Shown one piece after another: positions 31,062 to 41,400 of a stretch of DNA of 64,000 nucleotides (its first letter is position 1; each line of letters starts with the position of its first letter). Position numbers and translations under genes: made by a program. Origin of the DNA: Diphasiastrum complanatum (taxonomy: Eukaryota; Streptophyta; Lycopodiopsida; Lycopodiales; Lycopodiaceae); NCBI GenBank assembly GCA_029204225.1, contig CM055092.1, positions 17,893,261-17,957,260 on the forward strand, written 5' to 3'. Below the pieces are notes generated by a model. It ran no database searches and was not told the DNA's origin. It saw only the letters and a program-made list of their open reading frames with translations.

Positions 31062-32555
31062 TCACCATATCCATGATAGTGCTTCTTTGATGTTGACATC
31101 TTTGATGAGCTTGAGAGCTTTGCACCATCCTAGCACCTCCAAAATTGATTCCTTCCAAATTTCATGTAGATGCTTGACTTTGAGTCTTGCTCCTTCTTCA
31201 TGTGCATGCTCCTTCATGAGAAAATAAATATTTCTTCTTGATTTATTAGGATCAGAAAGATCTAACATCATGTTACCACGATCTAGAGAATTAGCCTCAT
31301 CCAAATTGGCAAGACTATGCATGCTATGATAACAAAGTGTTTGCATCATATCTTCATGCTTGTTTACCATGCTAATCTCTGATCCAATGAGGCTAAATAC
31401 TTCATTATGGAGATAAGTGTCTTTAGAAGATGATTCACTTACTCTCATAAAGAGTTTACAATTTGCCTCAATACAAATTTTCAAACTATGAGTGAACAAA
31501 TCACTTTTGCTTTTGCATGACTCAAGAGCATACATTTGATGAAATAACCATTTGCTTTCTAACTGATTTAAAATCAATTTCAACCTTTTAAGAACATCAT
31601 CTATGTTCTCAAGAGAGACTTCATACTCAACTAGTATGGCTTTATTCCAATTTTGAGATGCAATGGTCTCACTAAAGCAAATTGATTTATCAAATGACAT
31701 AAGAGAAATAAGTATGTGATGTATACCACATGAGATATGCTCCTCTTTCCCTTGAAATGTGAGCCACATGGACTCAACCATATTTCTTGAGTTTCTTTTT
31801 GGAGTCACAATTTGAGAAGGTCTCTCCTCCTCAATCCTAGGCACACTTGAACCTTGAGAAGGATTCTCCTCCTCAATCCTTGGCACATTTGAACCTTGAG
31901 ATGACTCCTTAAGATCCTCTTCATGGTGCTCCTTTTTTATGGAAATTTGAGACCTCCATGTCTCATAATGATCACAACAACTATGACCACACAATATGCA
32001 CTTTCTATGATTATCAAAATTACTTATGCTAAAAACATAAGTCCAAAAATCACCACAACTTGGCATGATTTTTCTAATATTGAAATCAAAAGGCATTTCC
32101 ATCTCAATAAGGCTAACTACTTGCTTATGGATATAAGTGTCCACTTTGGATGCTTCATTTGTTCTCATAAGAAGTTTACAACTTGCCTTTAAGATTGAAA
32201 ACTTACAATTTTCATCTTTATGAATGAACACATCATTCATGATCTTATTGAAACCAAAAGATCCTACATTATGAAGATATTTCCATTTCCTTGTCTTCAT
32301 AATTAATGTAAGCTTACAAGGAAAACATGCTTTGCTATACTTTAAGGCATCACACTCAACTAGTATTGCCTTAAGCCACCTTTGAGATACAAAAATCCCT
32401 TCAAAGCAAAATAGATCTTCATAAGTTGACATGAGAGCATAAATGAAACTATTTTCATTCTGTGATTGCTCCTTATTCTTGATTGATTTCTCTTGGATAA
32501 TAACAAGAAGTTTGAACTTGTCCAAAGCTCCAAGCAAAATACTTTCCAAGGACAT
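31062..32555 (-). CDS. Degenerate pol-derived ORF of element B
   Basis: 497 codons without a stop. Weak but ordered copia echoes: CFEGIFVSQRWLKAILVECD (like the RT opening xFxEAxxSxxWxxAMxxEYxAL); an acidic linker KKEHHEEDLKESSQG with a repeated SVPRIEEE; PKRNSRNMVESMWL (like the PRRSxR linker); a second RT-opening copy (SETIASQNWNKAILVEY); LESKWLFHQMYAL (like GCKWxFRIKY); and near the end RRNIYFLMKEHAHEEG, as in the RNase H tail (RSKHIxxxYHFxREH). RT-opening and downstream text appear twice, so an internal duplication occurred. No catalytic residues remain. Function unknown; it could be drift or a maintained accessory protein. Confidence 0.65.
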   Translation of the reverse strand: MSLESILLGALDKFKLLVIIQEKSIKNKEQSQNENSFIYALMSTYEDLFCFEGIFVSQRWLKAILVECDALKYSKACFPCKLTLIMKTRKWKYLHNVGSFGFNKIMNDVFIHKDENCKFSILKASCKLLMRTNEASKVDTYIHKQVVSLIEMEMPFDFNIRKIMPSCGDFWTYVFSISNFDNHRKCILCGHSCCDHYETWRSQISIKKEHHEEDLKESSQGSNVPRIEEENPSQGSSVPRIEEERPSQIVTPKRNSRNMVESMWLTFQGKEEHISCGIHHILISLMSFDKSICFSETIASQNWNKAILVEYEVSLENIDDVLKRLKLILNQLESKWLFHQMYALESCKSKSDLFTHSLKICIEANCKLFMRVSESSSKDTYLHNEVFSLIGSEISMVNKHEDMMQTLCYHSMHSLANLDEANSLDRGNMMLDLSDPNKSRRNIYFLMKEHAHEEGARLKVKHLHEIWKESILEVLGWCKALKLIKDVNIKEALSWIW

Positions 32556-32591
32556 AAAATAGATCCAAGTTACTTTTCATGAAAGTGACAT

Positions 32592-33014
32592 CTATCTTTG
32601 CTTCTTGAACCAAACAATGCACTTCCGAATGAAAATTTCAAAAGATTTAACATGTGTTGTGATGGACTCTTGAAGACAAATCTTGCACGTCCTTGTGAGA
32701 CTCCAAGCCTCATTCACCTTTCCACAAAGGAAACACCTTTCCTTGGACTTGTCCTTCTTGTATTTGCATTTTGAACCTGAAGCTCCATCCTTCACCTCGG
32801 CCCCCTTGCTTTGGTTCTCCTTGGATGGATTGGTCTTCTTTTTGTAGCATCTTGAGAAAAAATATCCTCCCTTGCCACAAAGGTTGCACTCAGGATCCTT
32901 TCTTTCCTTCAATAGGATGCCACCTATTGATGCCATGTGAATAAAAAACTGTGATATGATTCTACAAATGTAATTTGTGACTTTCAAGAGACTAGATTTG
33001 AACATCTTCAACAA
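32592..33014 (-). CDS. Mini-gag with knuckle-like motifs (element B)
   Basis: Internal ATG at about 32936 gives MASIGGILLKERKD, a copia gag-like start. It then jumps directly to CNLCGKGGYFFSRC (a knuckle with His replaced by Tyr), a lysine-rich linker and a second partial knuckle CFLCGKVNEAW. The capsid core is absent by deletion. The ATG at 33014 adds 26 residues of unlikely sequence, so I prefer the internal start. It is probably not a working capsid. Confidence 0.55.
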   Translation of the reverse strand: MLKMFKSSLLKVTNYICRIISQFFIHMASIGGILLKERKDPECNLCGKGGYFFSRCYKKKTNPSKENQSKGAEVKDGASGSKCKYKKDKSKERCFLCGKVNEAWSLTRTCKICLQESITTHVKSFEIFIRKCIVWFKKQR

Positions 33015-34594
33015 TCTAGAATGATCTACAAAAGATCTAGCTCACAAACCTAAGAATCAATCTTCACACTAATGACTAGTCACTTGGAAACTTTGCTTTG
33101 ATCACTAAAACAAAAGCACACAATCTTTGAATCAAATCACAAAATAAATCAGATCCAATCTCCTATTCGACTCATTAAATACCAATGACTCTTTCTTTTG
33201 AAAGGAAATGGATACGAAAAAGATTTGACACCTAGATTTTCCTTTTCACTTGACTAGTTCTCTCAACACTTGAGATTCTTGAACAAAAGATGGGTTTTGT
33301 TTCAAATACATGAAATCAAACTTAATCACTTCTTTTGGACTCACTCTTGACCCAAATAATCTCACACTTGAGATTTAGAATGAATTTGATTGGATTTGAC
33401 AACAAACTATACCACCAATTTTTCACAAAGCTTAAAAAATTAGACAACTAGAGATTCACAAAGATCTCAACCATGCATGAATACTCAAATATGGACTCCT
33501 CATTCTAGACATCCAATGGGATCACAAATTGACCCTCACACTCTCACAAAGAAAGTTGAATAGAACTAATTTGAGTTTCATACATACTATGTCAATTTTT
33601 GCTCAATAAATTGATTCAATCACCCCTATTGGATTCCACCAATTACTCTACCTCTTAAGACTTGGAATGAAATTTAAAATCAAAGGTTGTGACTTTTCTC
33701 ACTAAGATATTGTGCTTCAAAGAGCTAATGCCACTTAGAAAGATTTGATCACCTGGGAAGAGACGAACTCTCCACCAATAATAACACAAAATGAGCTTCT
33801 AGATCTTGCATTTTACAAAGGAAGGAACTCTTAGAAAATTGGATCTCTCTCTACACATTTGCCATAGACACCTTAATGACTCTTTTCAAACCTTAAAATC
33901 ACTCAAACAAATTGAGTAGGGTTGAACAATGTGACTTGGATCTCAATCTCTTTTCTAGAACTCTCAATTTAAGCCAATCTATGTCAAACTCTACAAAAGA
34001 TTTGCATAGATGCTCTATATGCACTAGAAACTCTCAAAGGTTTCACTTGGAGGACAGATCCAAAGATGTTTTTCTAGCAAAGTGATGCTTTTAAACTTGA
34101 CCCTATCACTCTTGAACAAATCTAGAGTGATGGTACAATGGATTACAACCTCTCACCTTGCATATCACTCCTTAATCTATGATTTTTAGCAAAATCTCTC
34201 TCAACTTCAACATGCACTCAAAAAATCAGAGATGATCAATTAATGCACCTATTTCAAGCTTAAAATTTAATTTCTTGGCTGATTTAATCCAAGAACTAAT
34301 CAAAGCATTAGATTCTCTATAGAAAATGCTTGATTTTGGACCAAAAATCTCTCAATTTGGGTGTGTGAGTCAAATTGTACAAATTTTTGAATTTTCTCAG
34401 CCAAAACTGGAGCTGTACGGCCTCACACGTGTGAAAAGGGTTCCTACAGCTCACAACAAATTCTGGTCCAAAAATTTTGAGAATATCTATCAAATCCAAC
34501 TCGCTACCCAAATTTTGACTAGTTTCCAAATAACTGCTAATTTTGGCTTTGATTTGGATTAACCCTATCAATTTCAACAAAACCTCCTGTACTA
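33015..34594 (-). other. Long leader of element B
   Basis: About 1.6 kb between primer site and mini-gag with no ORF. It is rich in 'ctcacaaag' and 'tctcaaca' words like the element A leader. It contains CACACGTGTG at 34424-34433. Confidence 0.6.
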
Positions 34595-34607
34595 GGCTCT
34601 GATACCA
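34595..34607 (-). promoter_or_regulatory. Primer-binding site of element B
   Basis: GGCTCTGATACCA next to the 5' LTR; identical to that of element A. Confidence 0.94.
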
Positions 34608-35439
34608 TGTGAAAAAAGTACAAAAAGGACCAAGAGTGGATCCTAATCTGATCCTCAAGAGGGATTGGTTGTTAGATTACTTGATCTATCAATCTACTTT
34701 AGATTAAGATCAATCTAGATCCATTCTAGACACAAAATCCTAAGAAGAACAATCATTAATTGAAGGTAAGTGTACTTTATGGTTTCACACGTCTGAAACA
34801 CTGTCTGAGTACAGACTCCAACCTGAAAATCAAGTATACATTGATAGAACCTCAAAACAATCAAAACAAATGTAGACAAATGGAGAGAATCACTCAAAAT
34901 TGCTTCCAAAACCAAGATTGGTGTCTCACATTGATTATGGCCAAATGTGGCTCTATATATACAATAAGTGGGAGCTCGTGGTACTGATCATCCCTTTGAT
35001 CCCACATGTGTGAAGGTTCTTTGTCATATGATGATTCATCATGCAAAACTGACACTTGGACAAAACCTTCTATTTTGAGCACTTTTGGTCCATTTTCCTT
35101 CTATATGGAGATCTACTTGGAAATCTTCTAGAAGTCAAAATTCGCCTACTTCAGCTTATTCCACACATGTGAGCTGTCCTCTACACATGGGATATGACAC
35201 CTAATTAAAGGATGTGGCTCATGCAATCAATAGATTGATGCCATGTGTCATATGTCTAGAAAACTAGTTTTTGGCCTTTTTAGCCACTAGAACTTGAATT
35301 AAATCATATGTACAACCTATATGATTATGGTACATGACAAGTACACTATTTTCACACGTGAGAACAGGCTCCACACATGTGTGTTTATCTATATACAAGA
35401 TTTTTGGCCTCTACCAAGCTTATTTTTGCATTTTTCACA
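34608..35439 (-). repeat. 5' LTR of element B
   Basis: 832 bp, TGTGAAAAAAGTAC...TTTTTCACA. Its opening resembles LTR A and LTR L. It carries several CACATGTG/CACACG words. Confidence 0.92.
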
Positions 35440-35441
35440 TA

Positions 35442-35809
35442 TGTGACATTATCACTTGCCATGCATGAAATTCTACCAACTTTTTACAAGTGTACTAGTT
35501 CTAACTAACAAAGTACAAATCATCATGCATGTGTCCATTATACTTTGTGCATGCCTTGCATGTGACTATGGATCACTTACAATTGATGCATGTGAATTTC
35601 CACGAGTTTCTACAAGCATGACTTTGCCAATTCTATGTCTACAAACTATATGCAAGTTGTATTCTTCAAACTAGACATTACATAACCATGTAGCTCGAGT
35701 TCTATATAGGCCAAACTTGGAATTTTTCATTTATGAGCTACATACTTGCATGGTACAACATTTGTAGCAAGCCAAGAAATCAATATGATTTATTTTTCCA
35801 ATTTTAACA
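35442..35809 (-). repeat. LTR C, left copy (3' LTR of minus-strand copia)
   Basis: TGTGACATTATCAC...TTTTAACA, 368 bp, about 96% identical to 41974-42342. It is followed by the polypurine tract at 35810-35824 (minus ATTTTTAGGAGGAG). The LTR is dense in GCATG words. Confidence 0.88.
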
Positions 35810-36030
35810 CTCCTCCTAAAAATAATCTATATTGATTCGAACATGGATCTTGGTATAACTCCAAGATTGGCTCTATGCTTGATGAAGGAACTTTTGCTCA
35901 AAGGTTGGTGAGCATATCAACAATGCAAGATGATGTGTTGACGTGCTCCAATTTGATTTCCCCTCCAATGAGCTTCTCTCTCACGAAGTGATGTGCAACT
36001 TCGATATGCTTGCTCCTTGCATGGAATCTT
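35810..36030 (-). pseudogene. Polypurine tract and RNase H tail of element C
   Basis: The minus strand reads ARSKHIEVAHHFVREKLIGG and SSFIKHRANLGVIPRSM before the polypurine tract: the last residues of copia RNase H. It is about 85% identical at DNA level to the same part of the plus-strand element ending at 39639. At 36030/36031 the sequence switches abruptly to plus-strand gag. Confidence 0.85.
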
Positions 36031-36640
36031 TCAAAGTAGCCAAAAGAGTGATGAGAGTGCATCTAGTTATGTTTTGAGAGTAAAAGATATTCATAGAGAA
36101 CTTTCTTGTATTGGTGATTCCATCAATCAAAATGAGCTAGTTCAAGTCATTCTCAATGGCTTGAGAAGTGAATTTGATAACCTTGTCCAATCCTATGCCA
36201 TTAAGGAGGAGCTACCAAGTTTGGAGGCTCTCCAAAGTGTGCTAATTTCGAAAGAATCAAGACAAGAGTACAAGATCTTGAGGATGGACAAGCTTTCTCT
36301 CACTCATAATGATGGCAAAGCTCTCTATGCCAAGGATAAGCACAAAGGGAGGAGCAAGAAGCAACATCAACAATCCTCAAGCAAGGACAAAGTCAAATCC
36401 AAAGACAAAGATGAGGAGGAAGATGATTCCTCTAATGCTTCATCATCCAAGCTCAAGAAGAAGAAGATCAAGTGCTTTTATTGTGGCAAGAAAGGTCATT
36501 ATGCCACCAATTGCTTCAAGAAGAATAATCAACTCAAGCAAGCCAACGTTACCAATGAGAAGGAAGACACTATTGCAAGTGATGGAGAGGGATATCTTAT
36601 GGTCTACTCCTTTCAAGAAGGACGGCCTATGGTATATTGA
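36031..36640 (+). pseudogene. Gag (5'-truncated) of plus-strand copia element C'
   Basis: Begins in mid-capsid at about QSSQKSDESASSYVLRVKDI, lacking roughly the first 130 residues. It continues LSCIGDSINQNELVQVILNG, LVQSYAIKEELPSLEALQSV, a highly charged SKDKVKSKDKDEEEDD linker, and a perfect knuckle CFYCGKKGHYATNC at about 36475. A one-base slip near 36605 puts the protease in the next frame. No 5' LTR or leader exists because the left side is the inverted RNase H fragment. Confidence 0.88.
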
Positions 36641-36965
36641 TAGTGGAGCCTCTTCACATATGTGTAGCTCCAAGGACTCTTTCTCTTCTATTGCACCTTA
36701 TGATGGAGTCAAGAAATCAATATACACTGCAAATGATTTTGAATGTCCTATTGAAGGCATATGGAATATTCCCTTGAAGCTTGCATCCTCTAAAGTTCTT
36801 TCTCTCTCTAAAGTTCTTTATGTACCTAAGCTTACCAAGAATCTTATTAGTGTTGGCCAATTGCTTGATAATGGCCTTGATGTAAAATTCAATGTTGATA
36901 CTTGCACTATTAAGAAGAATGATAAGATACTTGCATCTATAAACGAGATCCAAATGAGTATGTGA
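36600..36965 (+). pseudogene. Protease of element C'
   Basis: Frame shifted from gag: FKKDGLWYIDSGASSHMCSS (D-S-G-A active site), then IEGIWNIPLKLASSKVL and VLYVPKLTKNLISVGQLLD. It stops at 36965, where the integrase frame takes over by a further shift. Confidence 0.88.
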
Positions 36966-37719
36966 ATGCTTGTAATGTTGCTCTTGTGAACAAGCTCTCT
37001 ATGGAGGAATTATGGCATAGGAGATTGGCACATCCCAACTACAAATCCATGCTCTCTATGATCAAAGAAGCCAAAGCTATTGGCTTGCCAAAGTCACTCT
37101 CCAAGAAGATCAAGCCTTGTGAGGCTTGTGCTATTGCTAAATCTCACAAAAAGCCATCTACAAGATCTTCTATCAAAAGCAAGCATCCTTTGGAGTTAAT
37201 TCACTCAGATGTGCATTTCTCATCAACTACAAGCAAGGGAGGAGCCACTTGTTTGGTTACTTTCATTGATGATTTCAAAAGATTCACTTGGATATATCTT
37301 CTTGCTTCTAAATCTATGGTGTTTGATCATTTCCTTATTTTCAAAGCTTATGTAGAGAAGCAATTCTCATTCAAGATTAAAGCTCTTAGTAGTGATGGAG
37401 GTGGTGAGTATATCTCCAACAAATTTCAAGATTTTTGTGAGCTTGAAGGCATTAAAAGAGAGTTCTCTTGTGCCTACTCTCCATCTCAAAATGGAGTGGC
37501 CAAGAGAAAGAATAGATCTCTAAGTGAATGTGCAAAATCTATGAGAATTGAGGCATCTTTGCCCAAAGATTTTTGGGGAGAAGCCATTAATTGTGCAAAT
37601 TATCTTTGCAATAGGCTCCCACATATAGCTCTTGGAGGAAAGTCACCATATGAAATCTTATATTTGAAGAAGCCTAAGGTTGATCACCTTTTGGATGCTT
37701 ACGCTTTGTCCATATTCCC
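36962..37719 (+). pseudogene. Integrase of element C'
   Basis: Pre-integrase zinc site (ELWHRRLAHPNYKSM, then CEACAIAKSH) and a core with the D-D-E set intact: HSDVH, TFIDDFKRFTW and DGGGEYISNKF. The C-terminal part runs AINCANYLCNRLPHIALGGK, SPYEILYLKKPKVDHL. A frameshift near 37705 then diverts the frame, and the true continuation is the next entry. The frame itself runs open to 38002 in the wrong phase. Confidence 0.9.
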
Positions 37720-39639
37720 TTGGAAACAAGGAAGAAAGAAGATCCTAGTGCATGCAAAGGGATCATGGTTGGATACTCATCCACCAAGAAGGCCTATAGA
37801 GTCTTTATACTCTCTACATCTCAAGTTATTGAAAGTAGAGATGTTGTCTTTCATGAAGATCAACACTCATCTTTTGAAGAGGCCGAGATCAAGAAATCTA
37901 TGGATGCATCATCAATTATTGACTTTGAAGACAATCATGATGGGATGGGGTCAAGATTTGAAGAAGACTCTCCTCGGATTTTCTCACCAAGAAGATCCAT
38001 GAGAGATAGATCCGAGCCTAAGAGGCTCTCATATGTTGACAAAGGCAAACAACTGGATCTTGATTCCACTAATTATGTTTTTTATGTCTCTCATGAAGAG
38101 CCAAAGAATGTACAAGAGGCACTCAATACCAAGGAGTGGTATGATGCCATGAAGCAAGAGTATGATGCATTGATCACCAACAATACTTGGGAGCTTGTGG
38201 ATCCTCCATCCAACAAGCATGTGATTGGTTGCAAGTGGGTATTTCGGATCAAGTTCAATCATGATGGCACCATCAACAAGCATAAAGCAAGATTAAGTGC
38301 CAAAGGATTTGCTCAAATCCATGGTCTTGATTATGAGGAGACCTTTGCACCCGTTGCAAAGATGGTGACAATAAGAATTCTTATTTCTCTTGCTTGTTTT
38401 TTCAAGTGGAAAGTGTTCCAATTAGATGTATCCAATGCTTTTCTAAATGGTTATCTTGAGGAGGAGATCTATATGGAACAACATCAAGGATTCATCAAGG
38501 ATGAATCCAAAGTGTGCTTGCCCTTCAAAAGTCTTTATGGACTCAAGCAAGCACCAAGATCATGGTATTCAAGACTTAATTCTTTTCTTATCTCACTAGG
38601 ATTTACTCTTAGTGACTATGATCCTTCCATGTATCTAAAGTTTGTTGATGGCAATATTGTCATTCTTCTAATTTATGTTGATGACATTATTCTTTGTGGA
38701 AGTTGTATCAAGCTAGTTGATGGAACCAAGCTAGCACTTGGATGTGAGTTTAAAATGCAAGATCTAGGAGAGATACATTACATCCTAGGCCTAGAAATTG
38801 ATTTTTATGAAAATCATGTCTTTATATGCCAATCTAGATATGCTCACTCTATGTTGAAAAAATTCCATATGGAAAATTCTAAGAGCATAGATACTCCAAT
38901 GGAGCAAATTGTAAAAGATCCTAATAAATGTGATGAAAGATCCTTTGAGGACATCACACTTTTTAGGAGTCTTGTAGGCTCCTTGATTTGGCTTACCATT
39001 ACTAGGCCCGATCTAAGTTTTTGTGTGCACAAATTGAGTCAATTTATGCAAGATCCTAAGATCCATCATTGGAAGATGGCCAAGAGGATTCTAAGATTTG
39101 CATCTTCTTTTTGTGATTATGGTCTACTCTATAAAAGTGAAGATCTATCCATTGTTGGCTACTCGGATTCGGACTTTGCAAGTGACAAGATGGATCGAAA
39201 GTCTATTAGTGCATACACTATCTTTCTTGGAGGCAATCTAATATCTTGGCTTTCCAAAAAGCAAGATACTATATCTCTCTCTTCATGTGAGACTGAGTAC
39301 AAAGCACTCACTACAACTAACAAAGAGGTGCTTTGGATCAAGAGGTTATTAATGGAGCTAAAGTGCATCAAGGAAGATGATCTACCAATGATCAAGTGTG
39401 ATAATATCTCGGCCCAAGCTCTTGCCAATAATCCCATATTTCATGCAAGAAGCAAGCACATAGAAGTGACACACCATTTTGTGAGAGAAAAGCTTATTGG
39501 AGGAGAAATCTATTTGGAGCATGTCAACTCGTCCTCTTATATTGTCGTTCTACTCACCAAGCCTTTGAGCAAAAGTGCTTTCATTAAGCATAGATATAAA
39601 CTTGGAGTTATATCAAGATCAATGTTCAAATCTTCATAG
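37720..39639 (+). CDS. Integrase C terminus, RT and RNase H of element C'
   Basis: 639 uninterrupted codons. Integrase end: METRKKEDPSACKGIMVGYS, RDVVFHED; linker PRRSMRDRSEPKRLSYVDKG. RT: IGCKWVFRIKFNHDGTINKH, GLDYEETFAPVAKM, VFQLDVSNAFLNGYLEEEIY (catalytic Asp), SLYGLKQAPRSWY, and LIYVDDIILCGS (YVDD at 38674-38685). RNase H: YSDSDFASDKMDRKSISAYT, SWLSKKQDTISLSSCETEYK, ARSKHIEVTHHFVREKLIGG. Stop at 39637. This is the only long intact copia RT in the window and a candidate trans-acting source for the RT-less elements, though lack of a 5' LTR makes expression doubtful. Confidence 0.95.
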   Translation: METRKKEDPSACKGIMVGYSSTKKAYRVFILSTSQVIESRDVVFHEDQHSSFEEAEIKKSMDASSIIDFEDNHDGMGSRFEEDSPRIFSPRRSMRDRSEPKRLSYVDKGKQLDLDSTNYVFYVSHEEPKNVQEALNTKEWYDAMKQEYDALITNNTWELVDPPSNKHVIGCKWVFRIKFNHDGTINKHKARLSAKGFAQIHGLDYEETFAPVAKMVTIRILISLACFFKWKVFQLDVSNAFLNGYLEEEIYMEQHQGFIKDESKVCLPFKSLYGLKQAPRSWYSRLNSFLISLGFTLSDYDPSMYLKFVDGNIVILLIYVDDIILCGSCIKLVDGTKLALGCEFKMQDLGEIHYILGLEIDFYENHVFICQSRYAHSMLKKFHMENSKSIDTPMEQIVKDPNKCDERSFEDITLFRSLVGSLIWLTITRPDLSFCVHKLSQFMQDPKIHHWKMAKRILRFASSFCDYGLLYKSEDLSIVGYSDSDFASDKMDRKSISAYTIFLGGNLISWLSKKQDTISLSSCETEYKALTTTNKEVLWIKRLLMELKCIKEDDLPMIKCDNISAQALANNPIFHARSKHIEVTHHFVREKLIGGEIYLEHVNSSSYIVVLLTKPLSKSAFIKHRYKLGVISRSMFKSS

Positions 39640-39643
39640 ATAA

Positions 39644-39657
39644 TTTTTTAGGAGGAG
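39644..39657 (+). promoter_or_regulatory. Polypurine tract of element C'
   Basis: TTTTTTAGGAGGAG immediately before a TG LTR start. Confidence 0.9.
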
Positions 39658-40035
39658 TGTGAAGAATTGAAAAAGATTATCTATGTTAGATATAGGGGTC
39701 TTATGTTTTTTACATCAAGCATCTAGGTGTAGGATGTTGATAGGAACAAATTTGCCATAGATGGCAAATTATGCATTTCCACTTGTAATGCCACTATTGA
39801 GCCAAAATAGAGTAAGAAGCTAAAATAGTGCCAATTAGAGTGTAGACAAGTGTAATGCCTTTGTTTGATGAATTCTAAGAGGTCCAATAGGATTTAGAGG
39901 TGGAACCATGTGAGTTCCAATAGGAATTTGAGGTGTGCTTGAATATAGTCCAATAGAATTAAGAGGTGCATGGATCAATGGTCCAATAGGATTAAGAGGT
40001 GACAAAGTATGGTCCAATCATAGTTAAGCATAGTG
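39658..40035 (+). repeat. LTR H (3' LTR of C'), with internal minisatellite
   Basis: TGTGAAGAATTGAAAAAG... No second copy is present, so its right end is uncertain. From about 39878 to 40020 a 22-bp phrase 'ggtccaataggattaagagg' is repeated four to five times with indels. D-family sequence begins by about 40130. Confidence 0.7.
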
Positions 40036-40129
40036 GTAGCTCGTGGATCTACTAGTATCATTGTACTCCTCATTTTGAAGCTAATTGATTTGGTGATCAT
40101 ATGGATTTTGAGTGTTATTGGAGGTCCGG

Positions 40130-40652
40130 TTCATAAAATTAGAAAATATGATTGCAGATCTCCTCACAAAACCACTCAACAAGCCACTCTTTACCAAACA
40201 CAGAGAGGCAATTGGATTAAACAAACAAAGCTGCAAGGTTCAAGAGGGAGTGTCAGAAATGGTGAACTCCTGCAACTTTGTCACAACACGAACAAGGCAC
40301 AAAGGTCAAACAATTCGTGACAGTCAACATATCTTTGACTCGAAGCATAAACAATTTGCGAATCAATCACGAATCGCAAACACAGCTCTAGGACCGCAAA
40401 CTGCAAAAGGGACGTGAAACAAAAACTATGAAAAGAAACGAAAAGAACGAAAGCAAACAGGAGATTACAAAACAGATGAAGAAAAATCTTTCGCGCTGCC
40501 AGCTGGCAGCTCAACGGGCTTCACGCCCAGCTGAAACAAGTAGCAACGATGGAGACTAATTAACTAGTTGATTAGCGTTAACTAGTCATGTGATTAGATG
40601 TTAGCTATCTTGTAAACTCCACATAGTGGAGGTATAAATGATCTTCTCTGGA
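40130..40652 (+). mobile_element. Truncated D-family 3' end and LTR
   Basis: RNase H tail (ADLLTKPLNKPLFTKH) and polypurine tract (CAAGAGGGAG). The LTR starts TGTCAGAAATGGTGAAC at 40251 and matches LTR D for about 400 bp, through its TATA box, before breaking off at 'ctctggat' (40652). Confidence 0.85.
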
Positions 40653-40700
40653 TTTTAATGTGAGTAGTGAATACAAACAAAACAAAAAAACACAAGCCTA

Positions 40701-41400
40701 TTATTTTAATGTTACCATGGAAGACATATTTTTAAAGTTAGGATTACCCAACCTTCTGTGCCACAGCTCCTCCTTAGATAACAAAGCAACTTCACAAAGG
40801 TTTGCATTCTCATAAGAGTTCAACTTAAAAATTCCACCACATCTAGATCCATCAGCAAGGATCTCACCTTTTCTCTTGATAAAGAAAGTATTGGAGTTGA
40901 ACTTTACATCACAGCCATTATCAAAGCAACTTTCCCACACTAATTAAGTTCTTTGTGAGTTTTGGAATGAAAAGAACATTAGAAAGTGCAAGAACTTTTG
41001 AAGAAGCAAGTTTCAATGGAATGTTGCCAATTCCTTCTATTGGGCACTCATGATCATTAGCTATGTAAATAGATCTCTTGAGTCCTTTGAAAGGTAAGAT
41101 TGAGTCAAATGACTCCTTTGAACAGCACATATGTGAAGAGGCTCCACTGTCTATGTACCAAGCTCCATCTTTCTTGAAAGGTGATGAAGAAAAACTGGAC
41201 ACCATAAGTGATCCTTCTCCATCACTTGCAACAGAATATTATTCAATCTCTTTGGAGAGATTAGCTTTCTTGAGTTGGTTTTTCTTCTTGAAGCAATTAG
41301 AGGCATAGTGCCCCTTCTTGCCACAGAAGAAACACTTCACTTTCTTCTTCTTGGTCTTTGAGTTAGAAGGATGAGATGCATCATCCTCTTCACCATGTAA
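40701..41400 (-). pseudogene. Copia gag end, protease and pre-integrase (minus)
   Basis: From 41400 downward: charged linker DDASHPSNSKTKKKK, knuckle CFFCGKKGHYASNC, then SPFKKDGAWYIDSGASSHMC (protease), GIGNIPLKLASSKVLALSNV and FIPKLTKNLISVGKLL. In another frame come NGCDVKFNSNTFFIK and ELWHRRLGNPNFKNM. It ends at 40701. It is closely related to C' and probably the 5' coding part of minus-strand element C, whose RNase H tail is at 35810-36030. Confidence 0.88.

Larger units (their letters stand above)
30611..35439 (-). mobile_element. Copia element B, minus strand, 3' LTR truncated
   Basis: The right (5') LTR is 832 bp. The left (3') LTR keeps only the 314 bp next to the polypurine tract, with about 7 mismatches to its partner (about 98%). 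Internally there is a long leader (33015-34594), a tiny gag with knuckle-like motifs and a 497-codon degenerate pol ORF. No integrase core or YVDD is present, so it is non-autonomous. Its left edge lies in exon 1 of the FCP1-like pseudogene; its right edge abuts LTR C two bases away. Confidence 0.9.

Noticed and set aside
37720-38002. C-terminal 90 residues of the 346-codon integrase ORF
   Set aside because: After about 37705 that frame is out of phase; the true integrase continuation is in the frame starting at 37720.
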